Source: Eutypa lata
Taxonomy: Eukaryota; Ascomycota; Sordariomycetes; Xylariales; Diatrypaceae
DNA: 64,000 bases
Assembly (NCBI GenBank): GCA_022661535.1
Contig: JAKULF010000003.1
Coordinates: 620,001-684,000, forward strand
Direction: 5' to 3'
Positions within the stretch are counted from its first letter, which is position 1; each line of letters starts with the position of its first letter. Shown piece after piece: positions 25,430-37,079 of this stretch. The notes beneath the pieces were generated by a model that saw nothing but the letters and a program-made list of their open reading frames with translations, did no database searches and was not told the DNA's origin. A program made the translations under genes and the position numbers.

Positions 25430-26965
25430 ATGTCGTGGACATTCCTCGTTGGCGCGGGAATATTCCTGCTCTGCTCGGGAGGGACCGCCTTTAGTTCCTG
25501 GTACCTCAACCCCCGAAATACTCCAACGACGTACAAAGTTATCTGCTCGATAGGCTCTTTGCTCGCCGGTATCGTTCCCCTGACATTGTATCTGATGTCC
25601 TCCAGCGCTCGAGCGAGCCTCCTCGTCCTGCTAGTATTATTCAACCTTCTCTGGCGCCCCGCGCGCGGTATCATTCGTCTCCTCCTTGCCATCAACCGTG
25701 GCAGGAGAAGGCATGGTATCAACAAACACGAGACTCTCCTGGTGTTCTTCCTGACTGTACTGCTTGTCATATCCGCTGTGGGAGCCTCTAGAGTATTCTT
25801 TCCTCAGAACTTTCTTGGTTACCGGTGGGCGCTCGCTCCAAAAATGGCTCTGCAGTTGTGGTTTCACGGGCTCCCCGTGCTCCGCCCCCTAGCTTTCGCA
25901 TACATCTACTTGTCCAAGACTGTCTTCTCCTCGACTCTATTCTTTCACCAAGTCATTCCCTTCTATTTCGTTTGGACTGTATTGGAATGGGGTTTTTGGT
26001 GCCATTATAAGTTCAATCGGTTCCTTGATTTGGGGCGTGGTGCTAGTCCTCCCACATTTCGCGGGTGGGCAACAGCCTATTGGAGAGCGTGGTTCGCCAA
26101 TGTAGACGTTTTAAGCCCTCCTCGTGTCAACCCCATGGCGGACCCATACCGTGGAAGACTATCCGATCTCCCTCATCGTGAGGGACCAAGGCCCATCATA
26201 GAAGGCCAGACGCCGCAAAGGCTCACTAGTCTAAGGGCTGCTCCGGGCACAATGCTTCAACTCGAGGCAGAAATGGCTGACCTCATCGCGAATCAATTCA
26301 ATGGCTCAAGTCTCGACGCCGGCGACATCGCAGCCGCGGGGGACCTTATTAGCATTCGCCTCTCTTATTTAGAGCGCGGTCTTCCGGCACTCCGGCGTAA
26401 CCTCGACAACGCCCTCAACCCCGACGATATCAGAGTCGCCGTCAACCCTAACGACTTCGGTATCGGTCCGACGGATGCGGAGAAGCCAAGGTCGTTTGGC
26501 ACTCGAAACGAGTGGGGCGGAGAGATATACCATCCTCATCGGGACGGTACATCTCACGTCGTCCTTCATCCCGAAGACGTTCGCGTCGTCCTCGAATCCG
26601 GTTGGGGTGAACGTCATCCATTTGCGAGCGAGTCGTTTTATTGGCGCTTTTACTGGTCCTGGTTCCTTAACCTGCGACTTCCAGTCCCGCCAGGCCTGGT
26701 GATTCTCTACCCTCCTCGTCACCAGGGCGAATTCGATCTCACACGGTCGATCATGGAGGCAGCTGTGTGGCATGAAACCCGAGGCGCATTGTTTACTCTT
26801 CGCGCCGACACTGAGCCCATTGCTCCCGCTCCCGATGCTGCTGCTCCTGCTCCTGCTCCTGCTGCTCCTGTTGCTCCTGCTACTCCTCCTGCTCCTCCTG
26901 CCCCTCCTGCCCCTCCTGCCACTCCTGCCACTCCTGCTCCTCCTGGTCCTGATGCTGCTGCTTAA
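25430..26965 (+). CDS. multi-pass membrane protein with fungal 'luciferase' (PF17648-like) domain
   Basis: An uninterrupted 511-residue protein. The N-terminal ~190 residues have four to five hydrophobic segments (about 4-26, 36-56, 62-76, 98-122 and 150-180), so it is probably anchored in an internal or plasma membrane. A segment GPRPIIEGQTPQR near 250 and a region with SHVVLHPEDVRVVLESGWGE, RHPFA, VPPGLVILYPPR and a final IMEAAVWHE match the pattern I know from fungal proteins annotated with the 'luciferase domain' (PF17648/DUF5519). Despite the name, light emission is not implied and the biochemical role is unknown. The last ~55 residues are a low-complexity Ala/Pro tail encoded by CTCCTG/CTGCTCCTG-type repeats at about 26820-26960. 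No intron is needed. The leader before ATG is A/C-rich. Confidence 0.7.
   Translation: MSWTFLVGAGIFLLCSGGTAFSSWYLNPRNTPTTYKVICSIGSLLAGIVPLTLYLMSSSARASLLVLLVLFNLLWRPARGIIRLLLAINRGRRRHGINKHETLLVFFLTVLLVISAVGASRVFFPQNFLGYRWALAPKMALQLWFHGLPVLRPLAFAYIYLSKTVFSSTLFFHQVIPFYFVWTVLEWGFWCHYKFNRFLDLGRGASPPTFRGWATAYWRAWFANVDVLSPPRVNPMADPYRGRLSDLPHREGPRPIIEGQTPQRLTSLRAAPGTMLQLEAEMADLIANQFNGSSLDAGDIAAAGDLISIRLSYLERGLPALRRNLDNALNPDDIRVAVNPNDFGIGPTDAEKPRSFGTRNEWGGEIYHPHRDGTSHVVLHPEDVRVVLESGWGERHPFASESFYWRFYWSWFLNLRLPVPPGLVILYPPRHQGEFDLTRSIMEAAVWHETRGALFTLRADTEPIAPAPDAAAPAPAPAAPVAPATPPAPPAPPAPPATPATPAPPGPDAAA
26820..26960 (+). repeat. GCTCCT-rich imperfect microsatellite encoding an Ala/Pro tail
   Basis: Imperfect triplet/hexanucleotide repeats of the GCTCCT/GCTGCT type at the 3' end of the membrane-protein gene, encoding Ala-Pro repeats. 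Copy number probably varies among strains (inference). Confidence 0.8.
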
Positions 26966-27791
26966 GCTTAAACGCTTGGCTTCGAACCACACAAAAGAGC
27001 GTTGCTGACTGGAGTAAGTATTCTTTCTTTCTCCCTCCTCTTTTGCTTTCACTTTACCAACTGACCTTGTCCTAACCCCTCCCTCCCCCTTTGTTCGGAG
27101 TACATATTCCGTTTCTGATTCTTTGAGCTTGACTTCTTTGTTATTTCTTATTTGCATTGTTAAGTATTCGCTATTGTTTAGTAGTTCAGCTTTACATAGA
27201 TTTATCTTCTGTTTGTATATCATCAATAAAAGTAAATAAAAGTTCAACAAAAAAAAAACCCCCCCAAAAAACAAAAAAACATGGTGTTCGTAGTCGCCTT
27301 TTTTGTACCTGACACAATGTGTCTGAAACTAAGGGTATCATGTGCTTGCTCCGGTGGCACTAAGTCCAACTACGTTATTAAATGTAATTGGTAGTTTCCT
27401 TTTGTGTATATAGTTCCCTAGTTATACCCAAAACCCCCTTGCCTCTCTATCTACATGCGTTGTAACCTGTGAATTCACCCCTTCGACGCTATATACAAGC
27501 CAAGCTGTGTACACCTTCCAAGTTGCCGCCATATTAATTCATTGCCTGAAAACTATTTTGAGTGGGCCATTAAATCTTGCGAACACCCGGCATTGGTCTT
27601 GGGCACAAGCAAGCAATATCTAAGGTTATCCCCCCCTCCCCCCTTTTTCTTTTTCTTCTAGCGTAGTTCAGTGCTTAAAGTTATTCAAAAAGGCATGTTC
27701 GGCAGTAAATCACTGGATTAATAATAATTGTAATAAACGACCATTAATTCTTTAACAGCCTAAGCCATCGATGTATCTAATATATATATAT
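26966..27791. other. convergent 3' intergenic region
   Basis: Lies between the ends of two convergent genes. AATAAA-like signals occur near 27224-27238, followed by A-rich and C-rich homopolymer runs at 27249-27275. No gene seen. Confidence 0.4.
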
Positions 27792-29724
27792 CTATACATT
27801 CTTGAGAGACGACTTCTCGCTTGCGGAGGCCGGCGGCTGAGTAGGTGCTTTCTCGGCCTTGCGTCCCCATCGTCCGCTGAACACGTTTGACAGAGTCCGT
27901 GTGATGTTCTTGACGTTCTCGGCTACGATATCGCGTGTCGGGCGCTCGAAGATGGCGTCGATTTCCTCCAGGGTCTTGTCCTTGGTCTCGGGCATGAACA
28001 GCAGCTGGTACTATTTTGTAAAAACAAGTTAGTGTGTCATTTTTCACCATATCCTGTAGAAGGTTCTAGAAAAGAACGAGGAAGGTAAGATATTTTTTCA
28101 ACTTACAACCCACCCGACCGCCGCAATTCCTCCATAAAAACCGAGAGTCAATCCTGTCTTGCCCATCGCCTTCTGCATGGCCGAGAAGTTGTAGGTGACG
28201 ATGAAGGACGACAGGAAGAGCAGCGCGTCCGAGGTCGTCATGCCGTATGATCGGAGGTAGGTAGGGTACACCTCCGAGGGGACAACCCAGGTCAATGTAG
28301 CATAACAACCGAAGAAACCCATGTACAGAATGAGACCGACGAAGTAGAGCGCCTCCGAAGTAACCAGGTTCGCCACAGGGTCAAACTGGTAGCTTATACC
28401 GAGGATAACGAGGCCGATGAAGAAGCCCGGCAACATAGTGTTACCCCAGAAGCGACGACCGAACTTCTCCATGTAGAAGCAAGCCGGGATCGTTCCCAGA
28501 AGCAGCGAGCCACCACCAACAAGGGACATGTAGTTGGCCTTCTCGTCGTCGAATCCAATCTGCTGCATGAGCACCGACATGTAGTACATGACGGCGTTGA
28601 CACCGGTGAGCTGACCAAGGAGGATCATGGTATTAGCGTAGACGAGGGCGCGCCGGGCACGGGGCACGGTGAAGAAGTCCAGCCAGGGAAATCGCTTGTT
28701 GGTGCTGCCCTCGGCGCACACCTGCTGCTCGTCCAAGACGGAGACCTTCATGACGAAGAACTCCTCCCGGGCCTCGGCCGACTCAACGCCGCGGATGCGC
28801 TTCCAGACCTTGAAGGCCTCGAGCGTCTTCCCCTTGTGCATCAGGAACCGCGGGCTCTCCGGCAGGAACAGCATGCCGAGGAACATGATGGTGGAGAAGA
28901 CGAGCGACGAGCCGAGGATGTACCGCCAGTTGCCCGGCACCCGGATGAACATGGCGGCGACGGCATAGCCGAGCACCTCGCCCAGCGCGATGTTGAACTG
29001 GTAGAGCGAGACGAGGTTTCCGCGGATCCTGCGCTCGACGGATTCGGCTACGTAGACCGGCACGGTACCTCCCTCCAAACCGACGCCCATACCGAGGATC
29101 ACTCGCGCGGCAATGATCATGCCTGGTCTCATTATTAGCATGTCTCTCTCTCGTGGCGAGGGCGATATGCAGAAAAGGGACACACAAAGGAGTGGAAAAC
29201 TTACCAAAGTTCACCGAGCCGGCTGAAAGCGCACCGCCGATTGTGTATAGAATTGTAGAGATAATGATCGACCACCAACGTCCAAACGTCTCGTTACAGG
29301 GACCGAGGATCAAAGCACCGCCGACGGCACCCAGAGGCATGGCCGAGTTCACCAGACTGTTCTGCCGGGTATCCAGACCGAGGTCGACCGGGAGGAAGAG
29401 GTTGGCGCCGGAGATGAGGGACTGGTCGAGTCCCGATAGCAGACCGCCCATGGACGCGAAGGCCACGATGGTCCACGTGAAGTGCCTGGGGTCCTTGAAC
29501 TGGAGGTCGAAGAAGCCGTTCCGGAGACCGCCCTGCGCCGCGAGTTCCTGCTCCATCTCGTTGATGAGGGCGTCGACCTCCCACCCGCCCTCCTGCGCGA
29601 TGGTGAGGGCATCCTTCTCCCTCACTCCCGGGTAGTTCCCCGAGGTCAGGTTTTCGTTGTGCTCCGCGTCGTTCTTCTTCATGGGAGCGGCGGCGGCGGC
29701 GGGCCTAACCCTGTCGTCTGCCAT
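27792..29724 (-). CDS. MFS sugar (hexose/polyol-type) transporter
   Basis: Plasma-membrane proton-coupled sugar porter of the major facilitator superfamily. Exons on the minus strand are 29724-29205, 29122-28107 and 28010-27792, giving 584 residues, somewhat long because of an ~80-residue hydrophilic N-terminus. Family motifs: SGLDQSLISGANLFLP in TM1, GMGVGLEGG and PVYVAE near TM4, PESPRFLM at 261-268, QLTGVNAVMYY in TM7, GRRFWG in the loop 8-9 region, and PETKDKTLEEI at 519-529. The loop 2-3 motif, normally FGRR, reads FGRWW at 147-151 (CGT TGG TGG). The subgroup resembles fungal monosaccharide/polyol carriers, but the substrate is not defined. Upstream sequence on the same strand carries several GTGGGG/CTGGGG (CreA-type) sites. 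Confidence 0.9.
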
Positions 29725-30148
29725 CTTTTCGGTTTCGCTTATTTTACGTGAAGTGACCTATCCTCCTGAAAGGGTTAAACGAAAATTCAAGTAAAAGTGG
29801 AGGATATAACGAGAGAGAGCATTGGACTGCGCGCAAAGATAGAAAGTGGGAGAACAGGACATTAAGTACGCTGCTACCCTTCTGTCCGATCTCGTGGGCC
29901 TTGAAATCTCGAGAGACGGGCGTCATCGTTGCTCAGGTGGTTATTAAGTGGGGAGTAGAGATCGGTGGAAAATGCCGCCGAAGTAGGAGCGCCATTTTAC
30001 TGTTTTCAGCAATTTGGCCATTTGGGGCCCCAGCAGACTCCATGCGGTTCCTCCAGGCTCCTCCGACTTTTCCCCCCTACTCCGGGTTTATGCGTTTTTT
30101 GGGGGCGGTTCCGTGGGGTGAGGGAGAACTCTGGGGGGGCTGGTTGTC

Positions 30149-30180
30149 CCATGGCACCATGGCAGCATGGCTGCATGGGA
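30149..30180 (+). repeat. four direct copies of CATGGCNN
   Basis: Short tandem octamers (CATGGCAC, CATGGCAG, CATGGCTG, CATGGGAA) about 430 bases upstream of the sugar transporter start. Each holds a CATG core, so the block is also partly palindromic. Confidence 0.7.
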
Positions 30181-32519
30181 AATGTAAGCCCCAGAAATCA
30201 ATGCAGGGAAATTTTTGATGAATAGCGTGTTCTTCGACTCGTGGACACGCCGAGAAGAGTCCGGTACTAACATCGTATCGGAACGGAAATTATGGAGCAA
30301 TTGCGGGTTCTTGGCCAGGGCTTATGCAAGTCTTGGCTTCTAGAAAGACGGGACCCAGTCATAAAACGCCGGTGGGATCCTCTACATCTGCTCAATTACA
30401 TCAATTCCTCAGATCCTGTTCAGTTCAAATATCGCAATGCGAATAAACATTCAGTATCGTTACCGAAGCTAGTCACTCACTCTAGTTAACTTCAACCTCT
30501 TTTTTACGCGGTCTACTTGGCAGAGCCCACCTCGCCACCTGTAGTGGTGTAGGGAAGTAAAATAAAATTACAGGCAAATATTAGGTATATCTCCTCCGTT
30601 TCGTGAACATTGTTGATATCTCCGAATTCCTTGGTTGGACAGACGGACAGTTGGTGTGGTTCAATCTCCCTGCGTCGATGGGTTGATAATTGGATGCTTT
30701 ATTCGACTAGCTAGGATAAATCTTCGCTTTTTCCTGGCACATGACTGTTCCTGAGGATCATAGGTAAAAGTTTTCTCTCGTGATCGACCGAAAACATGAA
30801 CGGTTAACTAGTACATACTAACCAGCTAACTAACTAGTCTTGACCAGGAACTGACGGATGAGGCTCATGCTACATACTAACATATTATTCTATCATTGTA
30901 CAGTAGATCCGAAAAAATCCGTTCACGCTTAACACGACTATTATGACGATGATGTCACAAGACCCCTGGCAGGACAAAAGGTATGCCGCATATGCCGACC
31001 CGTACGAGACCTAATATAGTTAGGACGGAGCGCTATCGACAACCAGGACAACCCTAAGGAGAGTATATGCCGCCCCTTAACTAGATAAGGTTAGGATGCA
31101 TCGAGTGGTCGAGACCGCCGACTATCAAAGCTGGAGCTATCGGCTATCATGTCAATGAATGTCCTAGTGCCATCAATTAGTGGTATATTACGAATAAAGG
31201 GTTAGCAGAGGGAAAGATTCCTCCGTTCCGATCAAGTTGTCTATTTTGCAAGATAAATGATCCTGGACCAAGACGGTATATTTATGCCGTCAAGTTTGAC
31301 ACTACACAATGAGCTGCAAAAGTAAGCAGCCAAATATTTCAGTTAGATGATGTTATGTAGTAGGGACTGTGATGGTATACATAAATTCGCTCAGATCTGT
31401 AGATACAACTGCAGATCTGATCGTCATAAAACAACCGTTAATTGCTCTTGATTGTTTTCAAGATCCGAACAACTCCCTACCTACCTATAATATTCCCTGC
31501 TCCTATCTCCCCCCACTTAACTAGAAAACCAGAAGTAAGCCGATCTTGTTTTCGACGAGCCATTTAGTTCGTACCGTATTGGATATCATCTTTATTTGAT
31601 TCACCGTCATAGTTAATATACACATATATGGTTTAACAATGGCTCTGGTAGTCCAGACTGCATCCTTCCCAATTTGATGATACGGGAGCCAGTGCTTTCT
31701 TGGTGCTCTCTCGCATTTTGATATTTTTGCTCTTAATCATGGAGTTATATTGGTATACATATTTATTATTGAACAAGTCCATACTATTTGGAAACCAGTT
31801 GCGCAGGAAAGCATACAGATTCGCGATCTCACCGCGTGCCCTTTGCTAGTTAACACAATTTGTCTCAACCAATGAGGCATTATTAATGTCCGCATCTCAT
31901 CATAGCACGCTGCAGGTAGTTCCTAGAAGACTACTAATGAAAAGAAATGAAACAAAATATATATACATATAATCTGAAGAACGATATTCCGCTTCCAGCG
32001 AAGTTGACGGATGCTTACCGTAGGTCACAGATGAGATCTCGTGTAGGATACATTGGTAGATACTTCGTAGTTGGGCCGTGTATTTGCTAAATACTTGTCC
32101 CCTGTGTTATTTATGGCTAAAGAGTATTACTTTATACGCGTCGCTCAAGTAGCAAACCTATGATTCGTGACTTGGGCTCAACGAGGATCTGATGAAACAT
32201 ATCTCAGGGTATTATAGACAATAGATCTGCTGCACTATGGTTGTAATAGTATGTAGCCATCCCCTGACGACATGGTCTCTTAAAGATGAACAGGCTCTAG
32301 TGCAAACAGGTGGCGAAACAACAAATCCACGGAGGACAGATAAAGGTTCTTGAACAGACCGTTAAAATGGAGGAAATCATCTTGGTTGAGATATGTATGA
32401 ATTGTATAAATGGCAAGAACGCATTGAAAACTTTAAATGATACTTGGTATGCGGTTTTCTAGGAGAGGTTCATCAAGATGCTATATCCTCGAAGTCTCAT
32501 AGCTATGACTGTTCGATAT

Positions 32520-32898
32520 TCCCAAGATGCACTTAAACAGCCAAGTTAAGAGAGATTGCAAATTACCTTGTTACCTTCCAGGGATAGCAGTCGTCCACTC
32601 AGTCTCAACTCTTCTGTCTCGTTCATGCCAAAGAAGATTCGACCACTAATTACATCCTCGAACAATATCATTTGTTCAGGGGATGTAAGAAGTAACTCCT
32701 GGAAAAACTGACACATTTGTGTGCAATAAGTCTAAAGGAAAGAACGGCTAGTTGAATCATAGGACAGTTGATGGCGAAGCTAGTGTCCTCTGTCATGCCA
32801 AGACGAAGTCGAGCCTGATAGTTGTTAATGGAGTGCAGGCAGATGAAGAGAATAACAATGAAGAATAGTAGGCATATCAACCATACATAAGACTGCAA
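32520..32898 (-). pseudogene. coding-like remnant, family unknown
   Basis: On the minus strand, 32898-32668 encodes a hydrophobic segment followed by NYQARLRLGMTEDTSFAINC. An overlapping frame then reads QFFQELLLTSPEQMILFEDV and ISGRIFFGMNETEELRLSGR before a stop near 32540. The amphipathic, codon-like composition suggests former coding sequence with a frameshift, or a short unrecognised intron, between the two parts. I do not recognise the family, and no good start or flanking exons were found. Confidence 0.25.
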
Positions 32899-35800
32899 TG
32901 GTTTTGGTTTGTTTTGTAATATTTTTATTTTATTTTGTTTTGGTTTTCTACGTCCAGAAACCGACCCACTACCGCCGTGTCTACCTAATGATACAGTCCT
33001 CTAGCCTCCCTGCCAAGCACGGAAACTTTCTTATACGCTATTTAAGTAGCTGGGTCGGCCCGTGAAGCTTACCTACCTGGCTACATAAAGTATAAACATA
33101 CCCGTACCTACTCTAATTCAACCTTCAACAAGTGGATATATTCATCAATGAATCAACGCCGCGAAGGTATAGAAGGGTATATCAATTCTTAGGAATTTTA
33201 ACCAGCTGTAGGGCCCCTTTTTGAAGCTCAAAATTATCGTGCAGGAGAAGGGATGTTTAGAGGAGCTTCGCAGCTAATCCTCCAAGAGAGGTTGTTTCTA
33301 CCGGGCTTGGCGCCGAGACTTGCTCACGATGCTGTTATAATATAGGCTTTGTGGCTCGTCTGATCTGAAATGTCAAATCGTCAAGCGTAAGTTCAGAAAC
33401 GTTTGCGGGCCTAAGTTAAACAATTATATAAACCTTAACACAGAACGAACGGCTTAAAACACGCCGCGGTGAAATCCCGTTATATGTTAAATAGTGCCTT
33501 AAACTGATGATCAATAAACCATAGAAGAATATGCTTGGTTTTAAAAGGCCCTCGTCGCCATTATGCAGTGCAACTCCAGGATGGATGAAACCTATCGAAT
33601 ATATTGATTACTTCCTATCGAAAGCAGTATTATCGTGGGGGATAAATGCCTATCACCACCACTAATGCCATCGGCCCCGTTATCACGTCGTGGTTGACAA
33701 GCTGGTCTTTCTTATTGCTCTGTTTTCCTGTTATACAATTTACTCTCTTATCTATTTAAGATATTCCATTGGTTACCACAAGACCACGACGACCGCAATC
33801 CCTCTCAATCTGTCATTAAGGTGCATATAACCACCCCCTTCGTTACCCTCGTCCTCAGCAGCATAGTTACTCTCGTGCTTGCCACTCCCATTGCGAGTTA
33901 ACTCCTTATTGGGTGTATCACCTCCTTATTTCCCCGGGCATATACAACATGCCCAGGGAAACCAAACGACGAGCAAACAAGCAAAAACAAACTTGCGTAT
34001 AGAACCCACGCCAAACACAAACACAACACAAGACCCCTCACTAAAAACGCCCACCTACCAGCCTCCGAGTGCGTCCGTCATAGCAACGAGGTGAGCTCCG
34101 GGCTCTCCACCGACACCATCGAAAGGTAGACTAATGAAGCAAAATTCCCAAACTGAGCCGGGACTGGCCGACCTTAGTATCGATGCCGGTCTCCTAGCTA
34201 GACCATGTGATCCCAGCTTTCAACACTAAGTTAATGATAAGAAGGGGAAGCGCCAGTTTGGACTACCTAAACCTCGAGACGTCCGATGGCTTGATTGAGT
34301 AGTGTGATAGATGGTGCAGTTCCTTGAATGAGTCAGGAATTGCCCGCGCGGGAGATATATACCTACTTTCCGTTTTGTTGTTTCGGTCAGCAGCGATGGT
34401 GCATCGATGCTGGGACTAACTAGGCTTCTGGATGACCCTAACTAAGTAGTACCTAACTACTTATGTACATACCCTGATGATGTGGTGAAGATCAGGGGAT
34501 GCCTCCTGCTGCTCTGCTTATTTCTATGCCCGTCTACTTGAAGCAAGCAGGTTGGAAATTTAGGTAAAAAATTCAACATCATCATCCATCTACTCCTCTA
34601 GCAACGAAAGGGGATATGATTTCCGTCTATCGTACAGTACCTACCACATAATTAAAGGGAGACATTTCAGCCAATTGCTTTGTTATATGTTGAGAATCCC
34701 ATTGCTTGAATCGGTCGAATGTAAAGTATGCCACTAGCAATAAAAATGTAGTTATAGTTGAGACCCTGGGTTCATGTACATTGTTGTTCGAATATACTGT
34801 TGTTGTGTTGCCTTCACATGACAAGACGCTGCATTACAACAGACTACAAGGCGTGCCCTGCAGGGAGGGTACCAACCATCCGGCGCTCGTGTAACTTAGA
34901 TACCTACGGACCTAATGACAGTACATATAGAGCCTCTTTGTTCGAATCTGTGTCAACTTTGTTACTTCGATATAAGTCCCCTATTTTCTTTCTTTGTCTG
35001 CAATCTCGGTTTCCTAGACTCGTAAAGTAATAAACGTTAGATCCCTTTCAGCCCTAATTCGCTCAGCGGTGACACAAACCTCTTTGTCTTATGCACTGCC
35101 ACACGTACTTATATAATAAATCTTTCTTATTAATCGAAGTCTTGGCATACCCGAGAAGTCGGGATAGGTGTGTGGGGCATTGCTGATCGGTTTCATCTAT
35201 ATTGCGTAGTGCCGACTTAAGTACATATATACGCATGATCTAGTCACCTACATAGTTATCCGTTCATATCTCGCAGTGGCTTCCATGCACATTACATCAT
35301 CATCATCATTATCATCATCTGGCCGCAAGGGGATTTCGCTGGTAAATAACTACGTAAAACAAAGCAAGCATGAAAATGGGTATTCATTGTTTTTGCTCGG
35401 TTGCTTGAATAAAAATGAATCATTGGTTCGTAAAAAAAGATGCAGGTAATCAAATCATAAACCCTCTGCTCTTTTCCAACCCGAACGAACCCTCCCTTTG
35501 CTGGTATGTCTCTCCTAAGCGCCTCAAGTATGCCCTGTTCCTCTCTCATGCGCCTTGGATATCCTGATATCCTGTTTTTGTTTTTTTTGCTTTTCTTTCT
35601 TCTACCTACATAACAGTCCATCGTCTCGCGTGTCCTGAGGTCTCGGTAGGGGTGATACAATTCGAATCTGGAATTTCCAACTCCAGTAGCCAAGTGGAGC
35701 TGAGACATGAGTGCCTGGCGTACTCCTCTTTTGTTGAACCACATTCCGCTGGGTGTATGGACGAATAAGAGCTAGAACTGTTTCGAAGTGATGATGAGAC

Positions 35801-36049
35801 AAGTGAGCTGACCCTCGAAGATTGAGTCTGTATGGTCCAGCGAGGGTAGGCCCATGCCAAAAACAACCGCCACCGTGTAGTGCTCCTTTCAGTAATGCAT
35901 GCTCTGGAATATGATGACGCTGATAGCCTGGTGTCCTGACGCTGTAGGCCTTCTTGGTTTCCCCGAAGCCAACCTGGGATAAGCTTGACGGCTCGTGAAG
36001 TGGTAGCGGTGGTGGGTTGTACCTAACAAGTCAAGTTGCATGGAGACTC

Positions 36050-37079
36050 CTACTCGATCCTGGGCGGTGTATTGCTTGGGGTGAGACGCCTGCGTTCCCC
36101 CTCCTTACGCAAGGAGTCGATGATTTTGAGCATTTCCTTGCGCGCACCATAGCTGTCGATAGCTTTGTGCGCCATGCTCATAGAGATCTTCTCGCCGGCA
36201 TTGACTGCTAGAAGACGCTTGACGAGTAGATGGCGCATCATAATACAAACGAAGACGCCGCAGTCGCTTCCATTCTCTTGTTGTGGACAATCTGCCAGAT
36301 AGTGAAACCGTAACGACTTGCCAAGAACGTTGGATAACCTCTTAGTTGCATCCCACGCCTCTGCATTGTTGGCACCATCTAGAGAGTCGTAGTGGAATGC
36401 GACGCCGTCGATTATGCTGACCAAGAGCAGGGACCAATGGCTTCCACCTTCAGCTACCGAGACATTCCTGTTGTCGTTGACGGGCAGGAATATGTGGGTG
36501 ACTCCGCGAAAATCGGGCAAGGCTGATCGGACCATTTCGGTATTCTTGTTCTTCATCAGGAGGAAGGTCATGGAGGGTCGTAAGAGGATGATGCGCGCTT
36601 GGGGATACTTGGTAAGTATCTCATGCTCGAGGAACTCTTCCCAAAAGGCGATGTTCTGGAGTAACATGGCAAGTTAGAATGGGGTTCGGAAACGCTTGTT
36701 AGGGATTTGGAGGGAGCGCACATTGTCGGTAAGCCAATCACCTTTGAGGGCTTTCATGTCTTCATACGTCACTATATCCTAGTGGTTAGCGACTGAAAGT
36801 TTGTGGTGCATTCGGTGTGGGGTCACCTACAGAGGACGTCATAATCTAGGGCAATTAGCTATGTTCGTAGCTATTTGGATCTGAGAGTTCTCTTTTTCAC
36901 TTACAGGAGAGGTATGGCTGGGTAGACGACGGTGTGGGGGATAGCTGTCTTCTTCCTGAGCGCCGTCGGCGAGAAATTTTTCGGCTACGAGGGGGGCTCA
37001 CACTGTCACCAAGCCGCCGCGCAATTCTCTCCCGAAACTGCATTGGGCGCTGATTTCGTTTCTGGGAAGAACCTCTCAT
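36050..37079 (-). CDS. NEDD8-specific cysteine protease (DEN1/SENP8/Nep2-like, peptidase C48)
   Basis: Ulp1-fold protease expected to process NEDD8 and remove it from cullins. Exons on the minus strand are 37079-36905, 36845-36831, 36771-36722 and 36655-36050, giving 281 residues. The 15-nt second exon is needed to rebuild YLSYYDVLLTYEDM, which matches the LSYxDSLLxxxD start of SENP8-type enzymes. The next exon ends DWLTDN, joined to NIAFWEEFLEHE, the usual substrate-groove motif. The catalytic triad is visible: His in SHWSLLL, Asp in FHYDSLDG, and Cys in NGSDCGVF. The oxyanion Gln lies in CPQQENGSDCG. FLPVNDN precedes the His as in the DEN1 group, which favours NEDD8 over SUMO proteases. The first ~55 residues are Arg/Ser-rich and probably disordered. 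The first exon could start at a later Met. Confidence 0.85.

Larger units (their letters stand above)
29725..36049. other. long gene-poor region (6.3 kb)
   Basis: Contains the sugar-transporter promoter at its left end, with CreA-like SYGGRG sites and a CATGGCNN repeat at 30149-30180. A coding-like minus-strand remnant lies at about 32520-32900. No intact gene could be built. GC content is moderate, so heavy RIP is not evident. ATC-type trinucleotide repeats occur at 35295-35320. Confidence 0.4.

Noticed and set aside
26369..27274. A 301-codon minus-strand frame with long Ser/Arg repeats
   Set aside because: The repeats are the reverse reading of the Ala/Pro microsatellite; the plus strand has the supported gene.
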